Program-made: the position numbers and the translations under genes
Notes under the pieces: model-generated
The model's input: the letters and a program-made list of their open reading frames with translations, nothing else
The model's database searches: none
Told to the model about the DNA's origin: nothing
Source of the DNA: Rhizobium sp. P38BS-XIX
GTDB taxonomy: Bacteria; Pseudomonadota; Alphaproteobacteria; Rhizobiales; Rhizobiaceae
Assembly: GCF_012641435.1 (NCBI RefSeq)
Contig: NZ_JABAIJ010000001.1
Coordinates: forward strand, 248,001-312,000
Direction of reading: 5' to 3'
Length of the DNA stretch: 64,000 nt
Shown: one piece after another, positions 44,040 to 53,616 of the stretch
Layout: the number at the start of each line of letters is the position of its first letter
How positions within the stretch are numbered: the stretch's first letter is position 1

Positions 44040-45407
44040 ATGACACGTCATACTGAAAGCAACATGTTCCTCACCGGTTGGCTGCCGGGCGTCTTCGCCA
44101 AGACCGCAGCACCAATCGTTATCATCACGACCGTCAGCGGCCTCTTCGCCGTCGTCGACGCCTATTTCCTCGGCGTCTATGTCGGGGCCGACGCGCTGTC
44201 CGCCGTCAGTCTCATCTTTCCCGCGCTCATGCTGCTGATCGCGCTGCAGACGCTGGTTTCAAACGGGATGGCGAGCATTCTCGCGCGTCGTCTCGGCGCC
44301 GGCGATCGCGATGGGGCGAAGTCGGTATTCACCGGCGCCCACACGTTGGCACTTGCCGTCGTGGTTTTGGTGAACGTCGTCTACTGGCTCGCCGGCCGCC
44401 AGTTCATTGCTGTGGCTGCGGCTGGAAATGCCGATGTTGCCCGCAGCGCCGAGGCGTTCATGGGCGTCATGGTCGCCTTCGCACCAATCAGCTTCTTCCT
44501 ATCGCTGCATCTCGACGGGCTGCGCTGCGAAGGAAAGCTTGGCTTCATGACGCTGGTGACGCTTGCCTCGACATTGCTCAACATTCTGGCGAATTGGCTG
44601 TTGATCGCCGTCTTTCACTGGGGTGTGGTCGGCTCCGCAGGCGGCTCGATCCTCGCGCAGTTCATCTGCCTGGCGATCGTCGTCGTCTTTCGCCTGCGCC
44701 GGCCAAACGGGCTTTGGGTCGATTGGGCGGCGCACATTCGCGAGTGGCGTGGCATCTTCGCGTTTGGCGCACCGATGAGCCTCGGTTTCATCGGCATTTC
44801 GCTGAGTTCGGCGGCGATTCTCTTCAATGTGTCGATCTGGCATCAGGGCGATTATGTCGCGACTGTCGGCGCTTACGGGATCGTTACCCGCGTCATGACC
44901 TTCGCCTATCTGCCGCTCCTCGGCTTGAGCATCGCGTTGCAGACGATATCCGGCCATAACCACGGGGCAGCCCTTCCGGCGCGTGTGGGCCACAGCGTCC
45001 TGATCGCCATGATCTCGGCTTTGGTCTACTGCGCCGCCGTCGAACTGATCGTTGAGCTTCTGGCCGCGCATCTGGGGTCGATCTTCGTCGCGGATCCGCT
45101 CATTATCGAAGAGGTCGGCCGTATCCTGCCCTGGACGATCGGCGCCTATTTTCTCTTCGGTCAGGCGATCATCCTGTCGTCCTATTTCCAGTCGATCGGC
45201 GATGCGAAACGTGGTGCGATCTTCGGCCTGTCACGGTCCTATCTGTTCACATTGCCGCTGACATTCCTCCTGCCGCTCGTCTTCGGCGAACGGGGGATCT
45301 GGATGACACCGATCTTTGCCGAGCTGGGGATGATCGTGCTGACCTGGCTGGTGCTGTCGCGCAATGCCAGGGATCGGAAATGGCGCTACGGCCTGCTGCC
45401 GGCATGA
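44040..45407 (+). CDS. MATE family multidrug efflux transporter
   Basis: The 455-residue protein has twelve predicted membrane helices in two MATE halves. Conserved features are FAVVDAYFLGVYVGADALSAVSL near 30-52 and the internal repeat starting near HIREWRGIFAFGAPMSLGF. It is a cation-coupled exporter for drugs or organic cations, of the DinF/NorM-like type. The ATG at 44040 is used. The in-frame frame that begins at 43674 overlaps the previous gene. A strong terminator follows at 45414. Confidence 0.92.
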   Translation: MTRHTESNMFLTGWLPGVFAKTAAPIVIITTVSGLFAVVDAYFLGVYVGADALSAVSLIFPALMLLIALQTLVSNGMASILARRLGAGDRDGAKSVFTGAHTLALAVVVLVNVVYWLAGRQFIAVAAAGNADVARSAEAFMGVMVAFAPISFFLSLHLDGLRCEGKLGFMTLVTLASTLLNILANWLLIAVFHWGVVGSAGGSILAQFICLAIVVVFRLRRPNGLWVDWAAHIREWRGIFAFGAPMSLGFIGISLSSAAILFNVSIWHQGDYVATVGAYGIVTRVMTFAYLPLLGLSIALQTISGHNHGAALPARVGHSVLIAMISALVYCAAVELIVELLAAHLGSIFVADPLIIEEVGRILPWTIGAYFLFGQAIILSSYFQSIGDAKRGAIFGLSRSYLFTLPLTFLLPLVFGERGIWMTPIFAELGMIVLTWLVLSRNARDRKWRYGLLPA

Positions 45408-45413
45408 TATAAG

Positions 45414-45443
45414 AAAAGGCCGCGCTTTCGGGCGCGGCCTTTT
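45414..45443. terminator. Bidirectional terminator between MATE and iolB
   Basis: AAAAGGCCGCGC and GCGCGGCCTTTT form a 12-bp stem with a 6-base loop between convergent genes. T-runs occur on both sides, so it can stop both transcripts. Confidence 0.92.
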
Positions 45444-45469
45444 CAATATGAACCTATACCAGGCGTCGT

Positions 45470-46267
45470 TCAGGATTTGAGCAGCCACTCATGCTCGACG
45501 GCATTGTGGAACTTCCAGATGCGCTTCGGGCCGGCCATGACGTTGAGATAGTAGAGATCGTAGCCGTGGCAGGCGGCGCAGGGGTGATATCCCTTCGGCA
45601 CCAGCGTCACGTCGCCGTCTTCCAGCACCATCACTTCGTCCAGCGACCGGTCGTCCGTGTACACGCGCTGGAAGCCAAAACCCTGCGGCGGATTGAGGCG
45701 ATGGTAATAGGTCTCCTCAAGGAAGCTCTCGTTCGGGAGATTGTCCTGATCGTGCTTGTGCGGAGGGTAGGACGAGGTGTGCCCGCCCGGCGTGATCACT
45801 TCCACCACCAGCAGCGAATGGGCGGCACCGTCGTCTTCCGGCATAATGTTGTTGACGTGGCGGACATTCGTACCCTTGCCGCGCGTTAAGGCCGGATGGG
45901 TGCCCGGTGGGATGGCGCGGGCTTCATGAGAACCGCCGCCCGGTGCCGAGCAGACGGCCAGTTCCAGATCCGTCTCGGCCGTTACCGACCAGTTTGAGCC
46001 GGCCGGAATATAGAGCGCGTGCGGCGCCCCCTCGAAAGGACTCATGCGTTCGCCAAGCGAGCCGAAATCTTTGGCTCCTGCCTTGGCGCTTCCCTTGCCG
46101 CTGACCCAGACGAGGCAGACTTCGCGGTCGCCGGTTTCGGCCGAAGCGGTTTCGCCCGGCTTCAGGTGGTGAAGATCGAAGCCGACATAGGTCCAGCCGG
46201 CGTTTTCAGGCGTGACGTGGGTGACGCGGCCATGGGCGCCGTCAGGTTTGACCTTGAGATTGGGCAT
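45470..46267 (-). CDS. iolB: 5-deoxy-glucuronate isomerase
   Basis: The 265-residue enzyme converts 5-deoxy-glucuronate to 5-dehydro-2-deoxygluconate in myo-inositol breakdown. It is a bicupin: GGHTSSYPPHKHDQDNLPNE carries the metal-binding His/Glu cluster (about 162-181), and VPKGYHPCAACHGYDLYYLN carries the second site. It is the last gene of the iolCDEB run. The ATG at 46267 lies 16 bp after the iolE stop and the four genes are probably one operon. The length fits the family. Confidence 0.96.
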   Translation of the reverse strand: MPNLKVKPDGAHGRVTHVTPENAGWTYVGFDLHHLKPGETASAETGDREVCLVWVSGKGSAKAGAKDFGSLGERMSPFEGAPHALYIPAGSNWSVTAETDLELAVCSAPGGGSHEARAIPPGTHPALTRGKGTNVRHVNNIMPEDDGAAHSLLVVEVITPGGHTSSYPPHKHDQDNLPNESFLEETYYHRLNPPQGFGFQRVYTDDRSLDEVMVLEDGDVTLVPKGYHPCAACHGYDLYYLNVMAGPKRIWKFHNAVEHEWLLKS

Positions 46268-46283
46268 GGACGTTGTTCCTTGC

Positions 46284-47198
46284 TTACTTGGGAAAGCCTT
46301 CCGTTTCCACCGTATAGCCTGCGGCTGTCATGACACGCATCAGCTCGGCATGGCCGATCTCGGCCATCTTCTGCGGTGGTGCGTTGCGCGGATCCTGCTC
46401 GGCCTCGACCACGAACCAGCCCTCGTAGCCGTATTCGGCAAAGCGCTTGACGATGGCGCCGAAATCCAGCGAACCGTCGCCCGGCACCGTGAATGCGCCG
46501 AGCGCGACGGCATCGAGAAAGGATTGGCGGCTGCGATCCAGCCCATCAACGACGGACTTGCGGATATCCTTGACGTGGACGTGGTTGATGCGGGCATGGT
46601 GGTTGTCGATGGCGCGTAGCACGTCGCCGCCGGCAAAGGCGAGATGGCCGGCATCGAGCAACAGCGGAATGCCTGCGCCGGAATTGCGCATGAAAGCATC
46701 GAGTTCCGGCTCGGTTTCGACGACAGCGGCCATGTGATGGTGGTAGGAGAGCGGCATCCCCTGCGCAGCGCACCATTCGCCAAACTCGGTGACGCGGCGG
46801 GCATAGGCCTTCATCTCGTCATCGGAAAGGCGCGGCTTGGTGGCGAGTGGCTTGGAGCGATCGCCCTGGATGGAACGGCCAACTTCGCCATAGACGATGC
46901 AAGGCGCATTGACGGCCTTGAACAGCTCGATCATCGGCGCGATGCGGTCCTTGTTGGCGGCAAGCTCTTCATTGACGAGCGTGCCGGAGAACCAGCCGCC
47001 GCAGAGCGTGACGTCGGCGGCGCGCAGGATCGGCAGCATTTCATCCGGGTTGCTCGGAAAGCGCCGGCCCTGTTCCATGCCCGTGAAGCCCGCACCGCGC
47101 GACTGGCGCAGGCATTCTTCCAGGGATACGTCGTCGCTGAGCTCAGGAAGGTCGTCGTTCCACCAGGCGATGGGCGACATGCCGAGTTTGGCCTTCAT
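46284..47198 (-). CDS. iolE: myo-Inosose-2 dehydratase
   Basis: The 304-residue enzyme removes water from 2-keto-myo-inositol. It is a TIM barrel of the AP-endonuclease-2 type: MSPIAWWNDDLPELSDD at the N-terminus, then SYHHHMAAVVETEPELDAFM, and LLDAGHLAFAGGDV with metal-ligand His and Asp. The start at 47198 is preferred, with AGGAGACT upstream, because the 60-residue longer frame adds an unrelated tail. It lies between iolD and iolB. The gene order matches Rhizobium and Sinorhizobium loci. Confidence 0.96.
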   Translation of the reverse strand: MKAKLGMSPIAWWNDDLPELSDDVSLEECLRQSRGAGFTGMEQGRRFPSNPDEMLPILRAADVTLCGGWFSGTLVNEELAANKDRIAPMIELFKAVNAPCIVYGEVGRSIQGDRSKPLATKPRLSDDEMKAYARRVTEFGEWCAAQGMPLSYHHHMAAVVETEPELDAFMRNSGAGIPLLLDAGHLAFAGGDVLRAIDNHHARINHVHVKDIRKSVVDGLDRSRQSFLDAVALGAFTVPGDGSLDFGAIVKRFAEYGYEGWFVVEAEQDPRNAPPQKMAEIGHAELMRVMTAAGYTVETEGFPK

Positions 47199-47265
47199 CA
47201 ATAGTCTCCTTGAAAACACGATTGGAGGAGCCGAAAAGCTCCTCCGGAAAAATGACGGAAATGGA

Positions 47266-49116
47266 TCAACCGATGCGCTGGGCGGCGCGGGCCTGTTCGT
47301 AGGCGGCGCGGGCCTTGTTGACTTCAGCACGCGGGCTGACCTCGGGAACGGCGACGTCCCACCAGTGGCCGCCTTCATTCGTCGTGATCAACGGGTCGGT
47401 GTCGATGACGATGACCGAGCTGCGGTCGTTCTTCCTGGATGCCTCGATCGCCTGTTCCAGTTCGGTGATGGAGGAGACCTTCACGGCAATCGCGCCCATG
47501 CTTTCCGCATGCGCCCGGAAGTCGATCTCAGGCATCACTTCGAAGCGCGAGTCCTTCAGGAGGTTGTTGAAGTTCGCGCCGCCTGTCGCCATCTGCAGGC
47601 GGTTGATACAGCCATAGCCGCGGTTGTCGAGCAACACGACGGTGATCTTCAACCCGAGCATGACGGAGGTCGCCAGTTCGGAATTCAGCATCATGTAGGA
47701 ACCGTCGCCAACCATGACGACGACATCCTTCTCCGGACGCGCCATCTTGACGCCAAGGCCGCCGGCAATCTCGTAGCCCATGCAGGAGAAGCCATATTCC
47801 ATGTGGTAGCTGCCGGGCACAGTCGCGGGCCAGAGCTTGTGCAGCTCGCCGGGCAGGCCGCCAGCGGCACACACCAGAATACTGTTTTCGCCACCAAGCG
47901 TGCGGGTGACGGCGCCGATGACCTGGGCATCGGAGGGCAGGGCGGCATTCGTCGTCGCCATCGCCTTGGCGGCTGCCTCCGCCCAGATCTTTTTCTCCCG
48001 CGCTGCCTTCTCGGCAAGCGAAGCCGGCGCATGCCAGCCGGTCAGTCCGGCGGAGAGCGCCTTCAGGCCTTCGCGTGCGTCCGTCACCAGTGGGTGACTA
48101 TTGTGCTTGAGCGCGTCATAGGCTGCGATATTGAGGCCGATCATGGCCAGCTTTTCGTTCTTGAACAGCGCCCAGGAGCCGGTGGTGAAGTCCTGGCAGC
48201 GTGTGCCGACGGCGATCACCAGATCGGTATCCTCGGCAATGGCGTTGGCGGCAGACGTGCCCGTCACGCCGACCGAGCCAAGTGCTAAGGGATGGGTCTC
48301 GTCGATAGCGGATTTGCCGGCCTGCGTGACGACCACGGGAATGTCATGCGCTTCGGCGAAGGCGGTCAATTCTTTCGTCGCTTGCGAATAGAGCACGCCG
48401 CCGCCGGCCAAAATGACCGGCTTTTCGGAGCGGCGGATCAACGCGATTGCATTGGCGAGTTCGTCTGCGTCCGGCTGCGGGCGGCGCTGCGCCCAGACAT
48501 GCTCTTGGAAGAAGCTTTCGGGGTAATCGAAGGCTTCGGCCTGCACGTCCTGGCACAGCGACAGCGTTACGGGGCCGCAATCGAGGGGATCGGTCAGCAC
48601 CTGCATCGCGCGCTTCAGTGCCGTCATGATCTGCTCGGGGCGGGTGATGCGGTCGAAATAGCGGGAGACCGAGCGGAAAGCATCATTGGCGGAAACGGTG
48701 CCATCGCCGAAGTCCTCGATCTGCTGCAGAACCGGATCGGGCGCGCGATTGGCAAAGACGTCGCCGGGCAGCAGCAGCACCGGAATGCGGTTGACATGCG
48801 CGACACCGGCGGCCGTGATCATATTCAACGCACCGGGACCGATGGAGGTCGTGCAGGCCATGAAACGCTGACGGAAGCTTGCCTTGGCGAAGGCGACGGC
48901 TGCATGGGCCATGCCTTGCTCGTTATGCGCACGGAAGGTCGGCAGTTCCTCGCGCACCTGATAAAGCGCTTCGCCGATGCCGGCGACATTGCCGTGACCG
49001 AAGATGGCCCAGACGCCGCCGAAGATCGGCTGCTTCTGTCCGTCGATGATGGTCATCTGCTTCTTGAGGAAATGCGCGACGGCCTGTGCCATCGTCAATC
49101 GGATCGTCTTGCCCAT
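47266..49116 (-). CDS. iolD: 3D-(3,5/4)-trihydroxycyclohexane-1,2-dione acylhydrolase (decyclizing)
   Basis: The 616-residue thiamine-diphosphate enzyme opens the ring of the diketone formed by IolE to give 5-deoxy-glucuronate. The catalytic Glu lies in the N-terminal pyrimidine domain (RAHNEQGMAHAAVAFAKA). The C-terminal domain has the ThDP motif VVMVGDGSYMMLNSELAT (GDG...N). The length is typical of the family. It follows iolC by 22 bp and precedes iolE by 67 bp on the same strand. No oddities were seen. Confidence 0.96.
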   Translation of the reverse strand: MGKTIRLTMAQAVAHFLKKQMTIIDGQKQPIFGGVWAIFGHGNVAGIGEALYQVREELPTFRAHNEQGMAHAAVAFAKASFRQRFMACTTSIGPGALNMITAAGVAHVNRIPVLLLPGDVFANRAPDPVLQQIEDFGDGTVSANDAFRSVSRYFDRITRPEQIMTALKRAMQVLTDPLDCGPVTLSLCQDVQAEAFDYPESFFQEHVWAQRRPQPDADELANAIALIRRSEKPVILAGGGVLYSQATKELTAFAEAHDIPVVVTQAGKSAIDETHPLALGSVGVTGTSAANAIAEDTDLVIAVGTRCQDFTTGSWALFKNEKLAMIGLNIAAYDALKHNSHPLVTDAREGLKALSAGLTGWHAPASLAEKAAREKKIWAEAAAKAMATTNAALPSDAQVIGAVTRTLGGENSILVCAAGGLPGELHKLWPATVPGSYHMEYGFSCMGYEIAGGLGVKMARPEKDVVVMVGDGSYMMLNSELATSVMLGLKITVVLLDNRGYGCINRLQMATGGANFNNLLKDSRFEVMPEIDFRAHAESMGAIAVKVSSITELEQAIEASRKNDRSSVIVIDTDPLITTNEGGHWWDVAVPEVSPRAEVNKARAAYEQARAAQRIG

Positions 49117-49138
49117 CGGATGCCTCCCAAATGCGAAA

Positions 49139-51076
49139 CTATTGCAGACCGCGGGTTTTGAGCCACGCCGCCGTCAGTTGTCGGAAACGGCCGGCCATAT
49201 CGGCAATCGCTTCCTCGTCGTTGATGCCACCCGAGAGCCATGCGCGGGCTGTATCGGAGAAGATGGTCCGCCCGACGGCGAAACCCTTGACCGAGGGGGC
49301 CGCCAGCGTCGCCTCGAAGCTGCGGATCAGTTCCTCCGCCGGCGCCTCCAGACCGAGCAGTACGATACCACGGCACCATGGATCATTTTTGGCAATCACG
49401 GCATCGATTTTTTTCCAGGCAGCGGTCGAGCCCTGCGGCTCCAGTTTCCACCAGTCCGGCTTGATGCCGAGTGCATAAAGCTCTTCCAGCGCCGTCGCTA
49501 TGGTGTCGTCGGTCAGCGGGCCGTTCTTGCTGGCGATGATTTCCACCAGAAGCTCGCGGCCAACCTTGCGTGCGGCTTCGAAAAGCGTCCGCAACTTCTG
49601 TTGTTGCTCCGTCTTCAAGTCCTTCGGGTCGTCCGGATGGTAGAAGCACAGGCACTTGATGCAGTGATGGAGCGGCCATTCGACAAGCTGAGATCCTATG
49701 TCCTGGCTGAACTCGAATCGCAGAGGTTTCGAACCCGGCAGCTCGACGGGGCGGCCGATCCAGGAAAAATTCTTCGTGGCAGCATCGAAGAAAGCGTCAC
49801 GCCCGAAGCGCTCGTCGATCAGCATGCCGTAGCCGGGACGGCCATCGGACACCCTTGCTGCCGCTGCGACGGCGAGCCGTTTGAAGGCAACGATCTTCTC
49901 ATGGCCAAGGCCAAGCTCGTCGCAGACGCTGACGAGCTGCGAACGGTGGTCGATCGCCAGCGCCATCAGCAACGGGATTTCGTCGCCACGCCGGGTCGTT
50001 GCCCAATGAATATGGTTGATCGCCTCATCCTTGCGCAGCGCCCTGTGTTCGCTGCCGGTCTTCAGGAAGAAGTCGAGCTCCGTCCAGGTCGGGTATTCCG
50101 GCGAGCAGAGCAGGCGGGAGACGGCAAAGGCGCCGCAGGCATTCGCCCAGGTGGCGCAGGTCTTCAGCGGCTCGTCGCGCAAATAGCCGCGCAGGAAGCC
50201 GGACATGAAGGCGTCGCCCGCGCCGAGAACGTTGAACACTTCGATCGGGAACCCCTGGCCGACGATTCCCGCTTCAAGATCGTCCGAGATTGAACCGTCA
50301 TAAACGATGCAGCCCATGGCGCCGCGCTTGAGAACTATGACGGCCGAGGAGAGGCGGCGGATCTCCCTCAAGGCTCCGAGAACGTCGTCGGCACCCGAGG
50401 CGATCATGATCTCTTCTTCCGTGCCGACGATCAAATCGCAATCCGGCAGCGTTTCCTTCATCTTGGAGGAGACGCGATCCGACTTCACATAACGCTCGAA
50501 GCCTTCGGCGTGGCCGGCGAGGCCCCACAGGTTCGGCCGATAATCAATGTCGAAGATTACCTTGCGGCCGTTTGCCTTGGCGATGCGGATCGCCTTGCGT
50601 TGGGCCGCTTCGGTATTCGGCTTGGAGAAATGCGTACCGGAGACCAGAACGGCGCTCGAGGACTTGATGAAGTTCTCGTCGATATCGTCTTCGTTCAGCG
50701 CCATGTCGGCGCAGTCGGACCGATAGAAGATCATTGGCGAGACGCCCTCGGCCTCGACCGCAAGCAGCACCAGTGCCGTCAGGCGCTCCTTGTCCGTCGC
50801 GATCCCGTCGACCGCCACCCCTTGGCGTGCAGCCTGTTCACGGATGAAGCGTCCCATCTGCTCGTCGCCGACGCGGGTAATAAGGCCGGATTTGAGACCG
50901 AGGCGCGCCGTACCGATGGCGATATTGGCCGGGCAGCCGCCGACCGACTTTGCGAAGGATGCGATATCCTCGAGCTTCGATCCGATCTGCTGACCATAAA
51001 GGTCGACGGAGGAGCGACCGATGGTGATCACATCGAGTTTCGCCTCCGGCTGAGCGCCAGGATTGTCGTGTGCCAT
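49139..51076 (-). CDS. iolC: Bifunctional 5-dehydro-2-deoxygluconokinase with C-terminal DUF2090 domain
   Basis: The 645-residue protein fuses a PfkB-type kinase (about 1-315) to a DUF2090 TIM-barrel-like domain (about 330-640). The kinase shows GRSSVDLYGQQIG, ALVLLAVEAEGVSPMIFY and the catalytic GAGDAFMSGFLRGYL near 275. The DUF2090 part begins near HIHWATTRRGDEIPLLMALAIDHR. The kinase phosphorylates the IolB product. The second domain probably serves as the aldolase that splits the phosphorylated sugar (IolJ role), as no separate aldolase gene is present here. The start at 51076 has GGGAGGA before it. In-frame ATG 51097 is the alternative. Confidence 0.95.
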   Translation of the reverse strand: MAHDNPGAQPEAKLDVITIGRSSVDLYGQQIGSKLEDIASFAKSVGGCPANIAIGTARLGLKSGLITRVGDEQMGRFIREQAARQGVAVDGIATDKERLTALVLLAVEAEGVSPMIFYRSDCADMALNEDDIDENFIKSSSAVLVSGTHFSKPNTEAAQRKAIRIAKANGRKVIFDIDYRPNLWGLAGHAEGFERYVKSDRVSSKMKETLPDCDLIVGTEEEIMIASGADDVLGALREIRRLSSAVIVLKRGAMGCIVYDGSISDDLEAGIVGQGFPIEVFNVLGAGDAFMSGFLRGYLRDEPLKTCATWANACGAFAVSRLLCSPEYPTWTELDFFLKTGSEHRALRKDEAINHIHWATTRRGDEIPLLMALAIDHRSQLVSVCDELGLGHEKIVAFKRLAVAAAARVSDGRPGYGMLIDERFGRDAFFDAATKNFSWIGRPVELPGSKPLRFEFSQDIGSQLVEWPLHHCIKCLCFYHPDDPKDLKTEQQQKLRTLFEAARKVGRELLVEIIASKNGPLTDDTIATALEELYALGIKPDWWKLEPQGSTAAWKKIDAVIAKNDPWCRGIVLLGLEAPAEELIRSFEATLAAPSVKGFAVGRTIFSDTARAWLSGGINDEEAIADMAGRFRQLTAAWLKTRGLQ

Positions 51077-51247
51077 GATGTCCTCCCGTCGGGGCATGAC
51101 CTCTTTGCTCTATAACTTGGGCCGAGATCATGCAGTATTGAATAGTGCCGGTGTTCGTTTCGTTCCGGTTGCGATCGATCGAACGGCCATCTCCCGCAGC
51201 CTTGATCTGATCGTAGTGAAACATCGGTTCCGAGATTTTGTCAATTC

Positions 51248-51261
51248 GGAATGTTTATTCC
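51248..51261. promoter_or_regulatory. IolR operator, GGAA-N6-TTCC, upstream of iolC
   Basis: GGAATGTTTATTCC is an exact match to the GGAA-N6-TTCC site I recall for rhizobial IolR. It lies 172-185 bp before the iolC start and overlaps the last codons of iolR, so it may control the iolCDEB operon. Confidence 0.75.
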
Positions 51262-52127
51262 ATTTTTGTTTTATCGGTTTTTGCCATCTCTTTTCGCCGG
51301 CGTTCAGCAATGGCGACGGGGAAGGCCATGACCAGCGCCATGGATGCGGCCATCGAGCGAAACCCGGCGAAGTCGGCCTCCGCCACTTCGAACCAATGGT
51401 CTGCGCAGGCGGTCAGCGGCGAAAAGGCCGAATCGGTAATGGCGATTACAGGCACATTGCGAGAGGCAAGATCCTGCGCCTGAGCGAGGCTCTCGGCTGC
51501 ATAGGGCGAAAAGCTGGCTGCGATCGCAGCATCCTTTTCCGTGGCGAAGCGCGCGATCTCGCCATCGATGCCGTTTGGCGACGCAACGATCTGATGGCGG
51601 ATGTTGAGCTTGGAAAAAGCATAGGCCATATGCGCGGTCAGCGGATAGGAGCGGCGCTTGGCGATGAGATAGATGGTCTCGGCCGCGGCAAGGACGTCGA
51701 CCGCCTTGACGAAGGTTTCCGTCTCGATCGTCGCGGCCAGCTTGTTGACGGACTGGCTCGCCGCAGAGAGAAAGCCGGAGAGAATGCTGGCTTCTTCATT
51801 CTCCACGCCAGAACGCTCCAAGGTCACCAAGCGCTCCTCATAGCTCAGCGTCCGGTCGCGGAGCCGCTCGCGAAAGATGCTCTGCAGGTCGGAGAAGCCC
51901 TCGTAGCCGAGGTGATGGGCAAGGCGTACCAATGTCGACGGCTGCACCTCCGCGGCGGCGGCGATGCTGGCGGTCGTGCCGAAGGCGATCTCATCGGGAT
52001 TGCCGAGCGCAAAGGCGGCAACCTGCGCGAGGCGCTTCGGCATGGCGTTCTTGCGCTCGATGATGATGCTGCGAAGGCTTTCGAAGTCGCGCGGCACCCT
52101 GGTCTGCGTATCCATACCGTTATCCAT
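51255..52127 (-). CDS. iolR: RpiR family regulator of inositol catabolism
   Basis: The 290-residue protein has an N-terminal RpiR helix-turn-helix (VAAFALGNPDEIAFGTTASI and AAEVQPSTLVRLAHHLGY, about 35-75) and a C-terminal SIS sugar-phosphate domain (AETIYLIAKRRSYPLTAHM near 150). It should repress the iol genes, with an inositol intermediate as inducer. The start at 52127 has AAGGGCAGG upstream. In-frame ATGs at 52154 and 52181 are alternatives. It is divergent from a Gfo/Idh/MocA gene and upstream of iolC. Confidence 0.93.
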   Translation of the reverse strand: MDNGMDTQTRVPRDFESLRSIIIERKNAMPKRLAQVAAFALGNPDEIAFGTTASIAAAAEVQPSTLVRLAHHLGYEGFSDLQSIFRERLRDRTLSYEERLVTLERSGVENEEASILSGFLSAASQSVNKLAATIETETFVKAVDVLAAAETIYLIAKRRSYPLTAHMAYAFSKLNIRHQIVASPNGIDGEIARFATEKDAAIAASFSPYAAESLAQAQDLASRNVPVIAITDSAFSPLTACADHWFEVAEADFAGFRSMAASMALVMAFPVAIAERRRKEMAKTDKTKME

Positions 52128-52157
52128 GCCTGCCCTTCCGCCACTCTGCGCCATAAT

Positions 52158-52171
52158 GAAATAAATATTCC
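52158..52171. promoter_or_regulatory. Candidate second IolR site, one mismatch
   Basis: GAAA-N6-TTCC differs by one base from GGAA-N6-TTCC. It lies between iolR (start 52127) and the divergent oxidoreductase gene, so it may autoregulate both. Confidence 0.5.
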
Positions 52172-52356
52172 ATATTTGCAACGATAGCGGATTTTGAATC
52201 GATCAGCACGAATATTTTTAAGTTAATGATTTAAAACATGTAATTTAGATTTCTAGTCAGTTTTAGTGAGAATGCGGGCAAAGCCCCGCTTGTCAAAACG
52301 GTCTAAATATTCCAAAAATCCCGCAACTTCGTGAGAAGGTTGAGGAGAACGGGCAA

Positions 52357-53475
52357 ATGAAATCGCTTGGCGTTGGATTGATCGGGACCGGCTATATGGG
52401 CAAATGCCACGCTCTCGCATGGAATGCGGTAAAAACCGTATTCGGTGATGTCGCCCGTCCCCGGCTGGTGCATCTGGCCGAAGCCAACGCCGATCTGGCA
52501 AAGGCGCGAGGCGACGAGTTCGGCTTCGAAAAGGCGACAGCCGACTGGCGGGACCTAATCGCGGATCCGGACGTCGATGTCGTTTCGGTGACGACGCCCA
52601 ACCAGTTTCACCCGGAAATGGCGATTGCAGCACTCGAAGCCGGCAAGCATGTCTGGTGCGAAAAGCCGATGGCGCCCGCCTATGGCGATGCCGCGCGGAT
52701 GCTCGCCGCAGCCAAAGCTTCCGGCAAGACCGCCATCCTCGGCTATAACTACATTCAGAATCCGGTGATGCGCCACATCAAGGCGCTGATAGCCGAAGGT
52801 GCGATCGGCACCGTCAACCATGTTCGCGTCGAGATGGACGAGGACTTCATGGCTGATCCGAACGGCTTGTTCTATTGGAAGAGCGAGCTTGCCTCCGGTT
52901 ATGGCGCTCTCGATGATTTCGCCGTGCATCCGCTCTCGTTGCTGTGGTTTTTGTTCGGTCATGTCGAAGCTGTTATCACTGACATGGTCAAGCCCTATGC
53001 CGAGCGGCCGTTGAAGGATGGCGGCAGCCGCACTGTCGAAAACCACGATCTTGCCAACGTGCTGATGCGCCTAGGCGGCGGCATTTCCGCGGTGCTGATG
53101 GCCAATCGCTCGGCCTGGGGCCGCAAGGGGCGAATCGCCCTGCAGATCTTCGGCTCAAAGGGCTCGATTTCCTATGACCAGGAGCGCATGAACGAATTCG
53201 AGCTCTATCAGGCCGAGGGCAGGGAGAGCGAACAGGGCTTCCGCAAGGTGCTGGCGGCCCCCGCCCACAAGCCCTATGACCGCTTCATTCCGGCGCCCGG
53301 CCACGGCCTCGGCTTCAACGACCTGAAGATCATCGAATGCCGTGAACTGATTCGCGCTATTTCGGGTGAGGCTGCGTCAGTCGTGGCTTTCAAAGATGGC
53401 CTGCGCATCGAAAAATCCGTGCATGCCATGGCGCAATCCTTCCATGAACGGCGATGGGTCGAAATCGAGGATTGA
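52357..53475 (+). CDS. Gfo/Idh/MocA family oxidoreductase (inositol locus)
   Basis: The 372-residue NAD(P)-dependent enzyme has a Rossmann N-terminus (VGLIGTGYMGKCHALAW), the conserved EKPM motif (WCEKPMAPAYGD, about 103-114) and a C-terminal substrate domain with the FAVHPLSLLWFL helix, where His is the catalytic residue type of this family. Divergence from iolR and the iol operon points to an inositol-type substrate, but myo-inositol, scyllo-inositol and related sugars cannot be told apart by eye. The ATG at 52357 is preceded by GGAGAAC. Confidence 0.9.
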   Translation: MKSLGVGLIGTGYMGKCHALAWNAVKTVFGDVARPRLVHLAEANADLAKARGDEFGFEKATADWRDLIADPDVDVVSVTTPNQFHPEMAIAALEAGKHVWCEKPMAPAYGDAARMLAAAKASGKTAILGYNYIQNPVMRHIKALIAEGAIGTVNHVRVEMDEDFMADPNGLFYWKSELASGYGALDDFAVHPLSLLWFLFGHVEAVITDMVKPYAERPLKDGGSRTVENHDLANVLMRLGGGISAVLMANRSAWGRKGRIALQIFGSKGSISYDQERMNEFELYQAEGRESEQGFRKVLAAPAHKPYDRFIPAPGHGLGFNDLKIIECRELIRAISGEAASVVAFKDGLRIEKSVHAMAQSFHERRWVEIED

Positions 53476-53616
53476 CCATTCGGCCCAATTTTTTCCCGAT
53501 CCAGGGCGCAGGGTTAGCGACGATTGACGCTTGCGGATGCAGGCGCTACCCCTGAAGCCATAGGCAGCCTTCCGCGCAGCGCGCAAGGATCGCCATAATA
53601 CAATGGAGTACGGATC

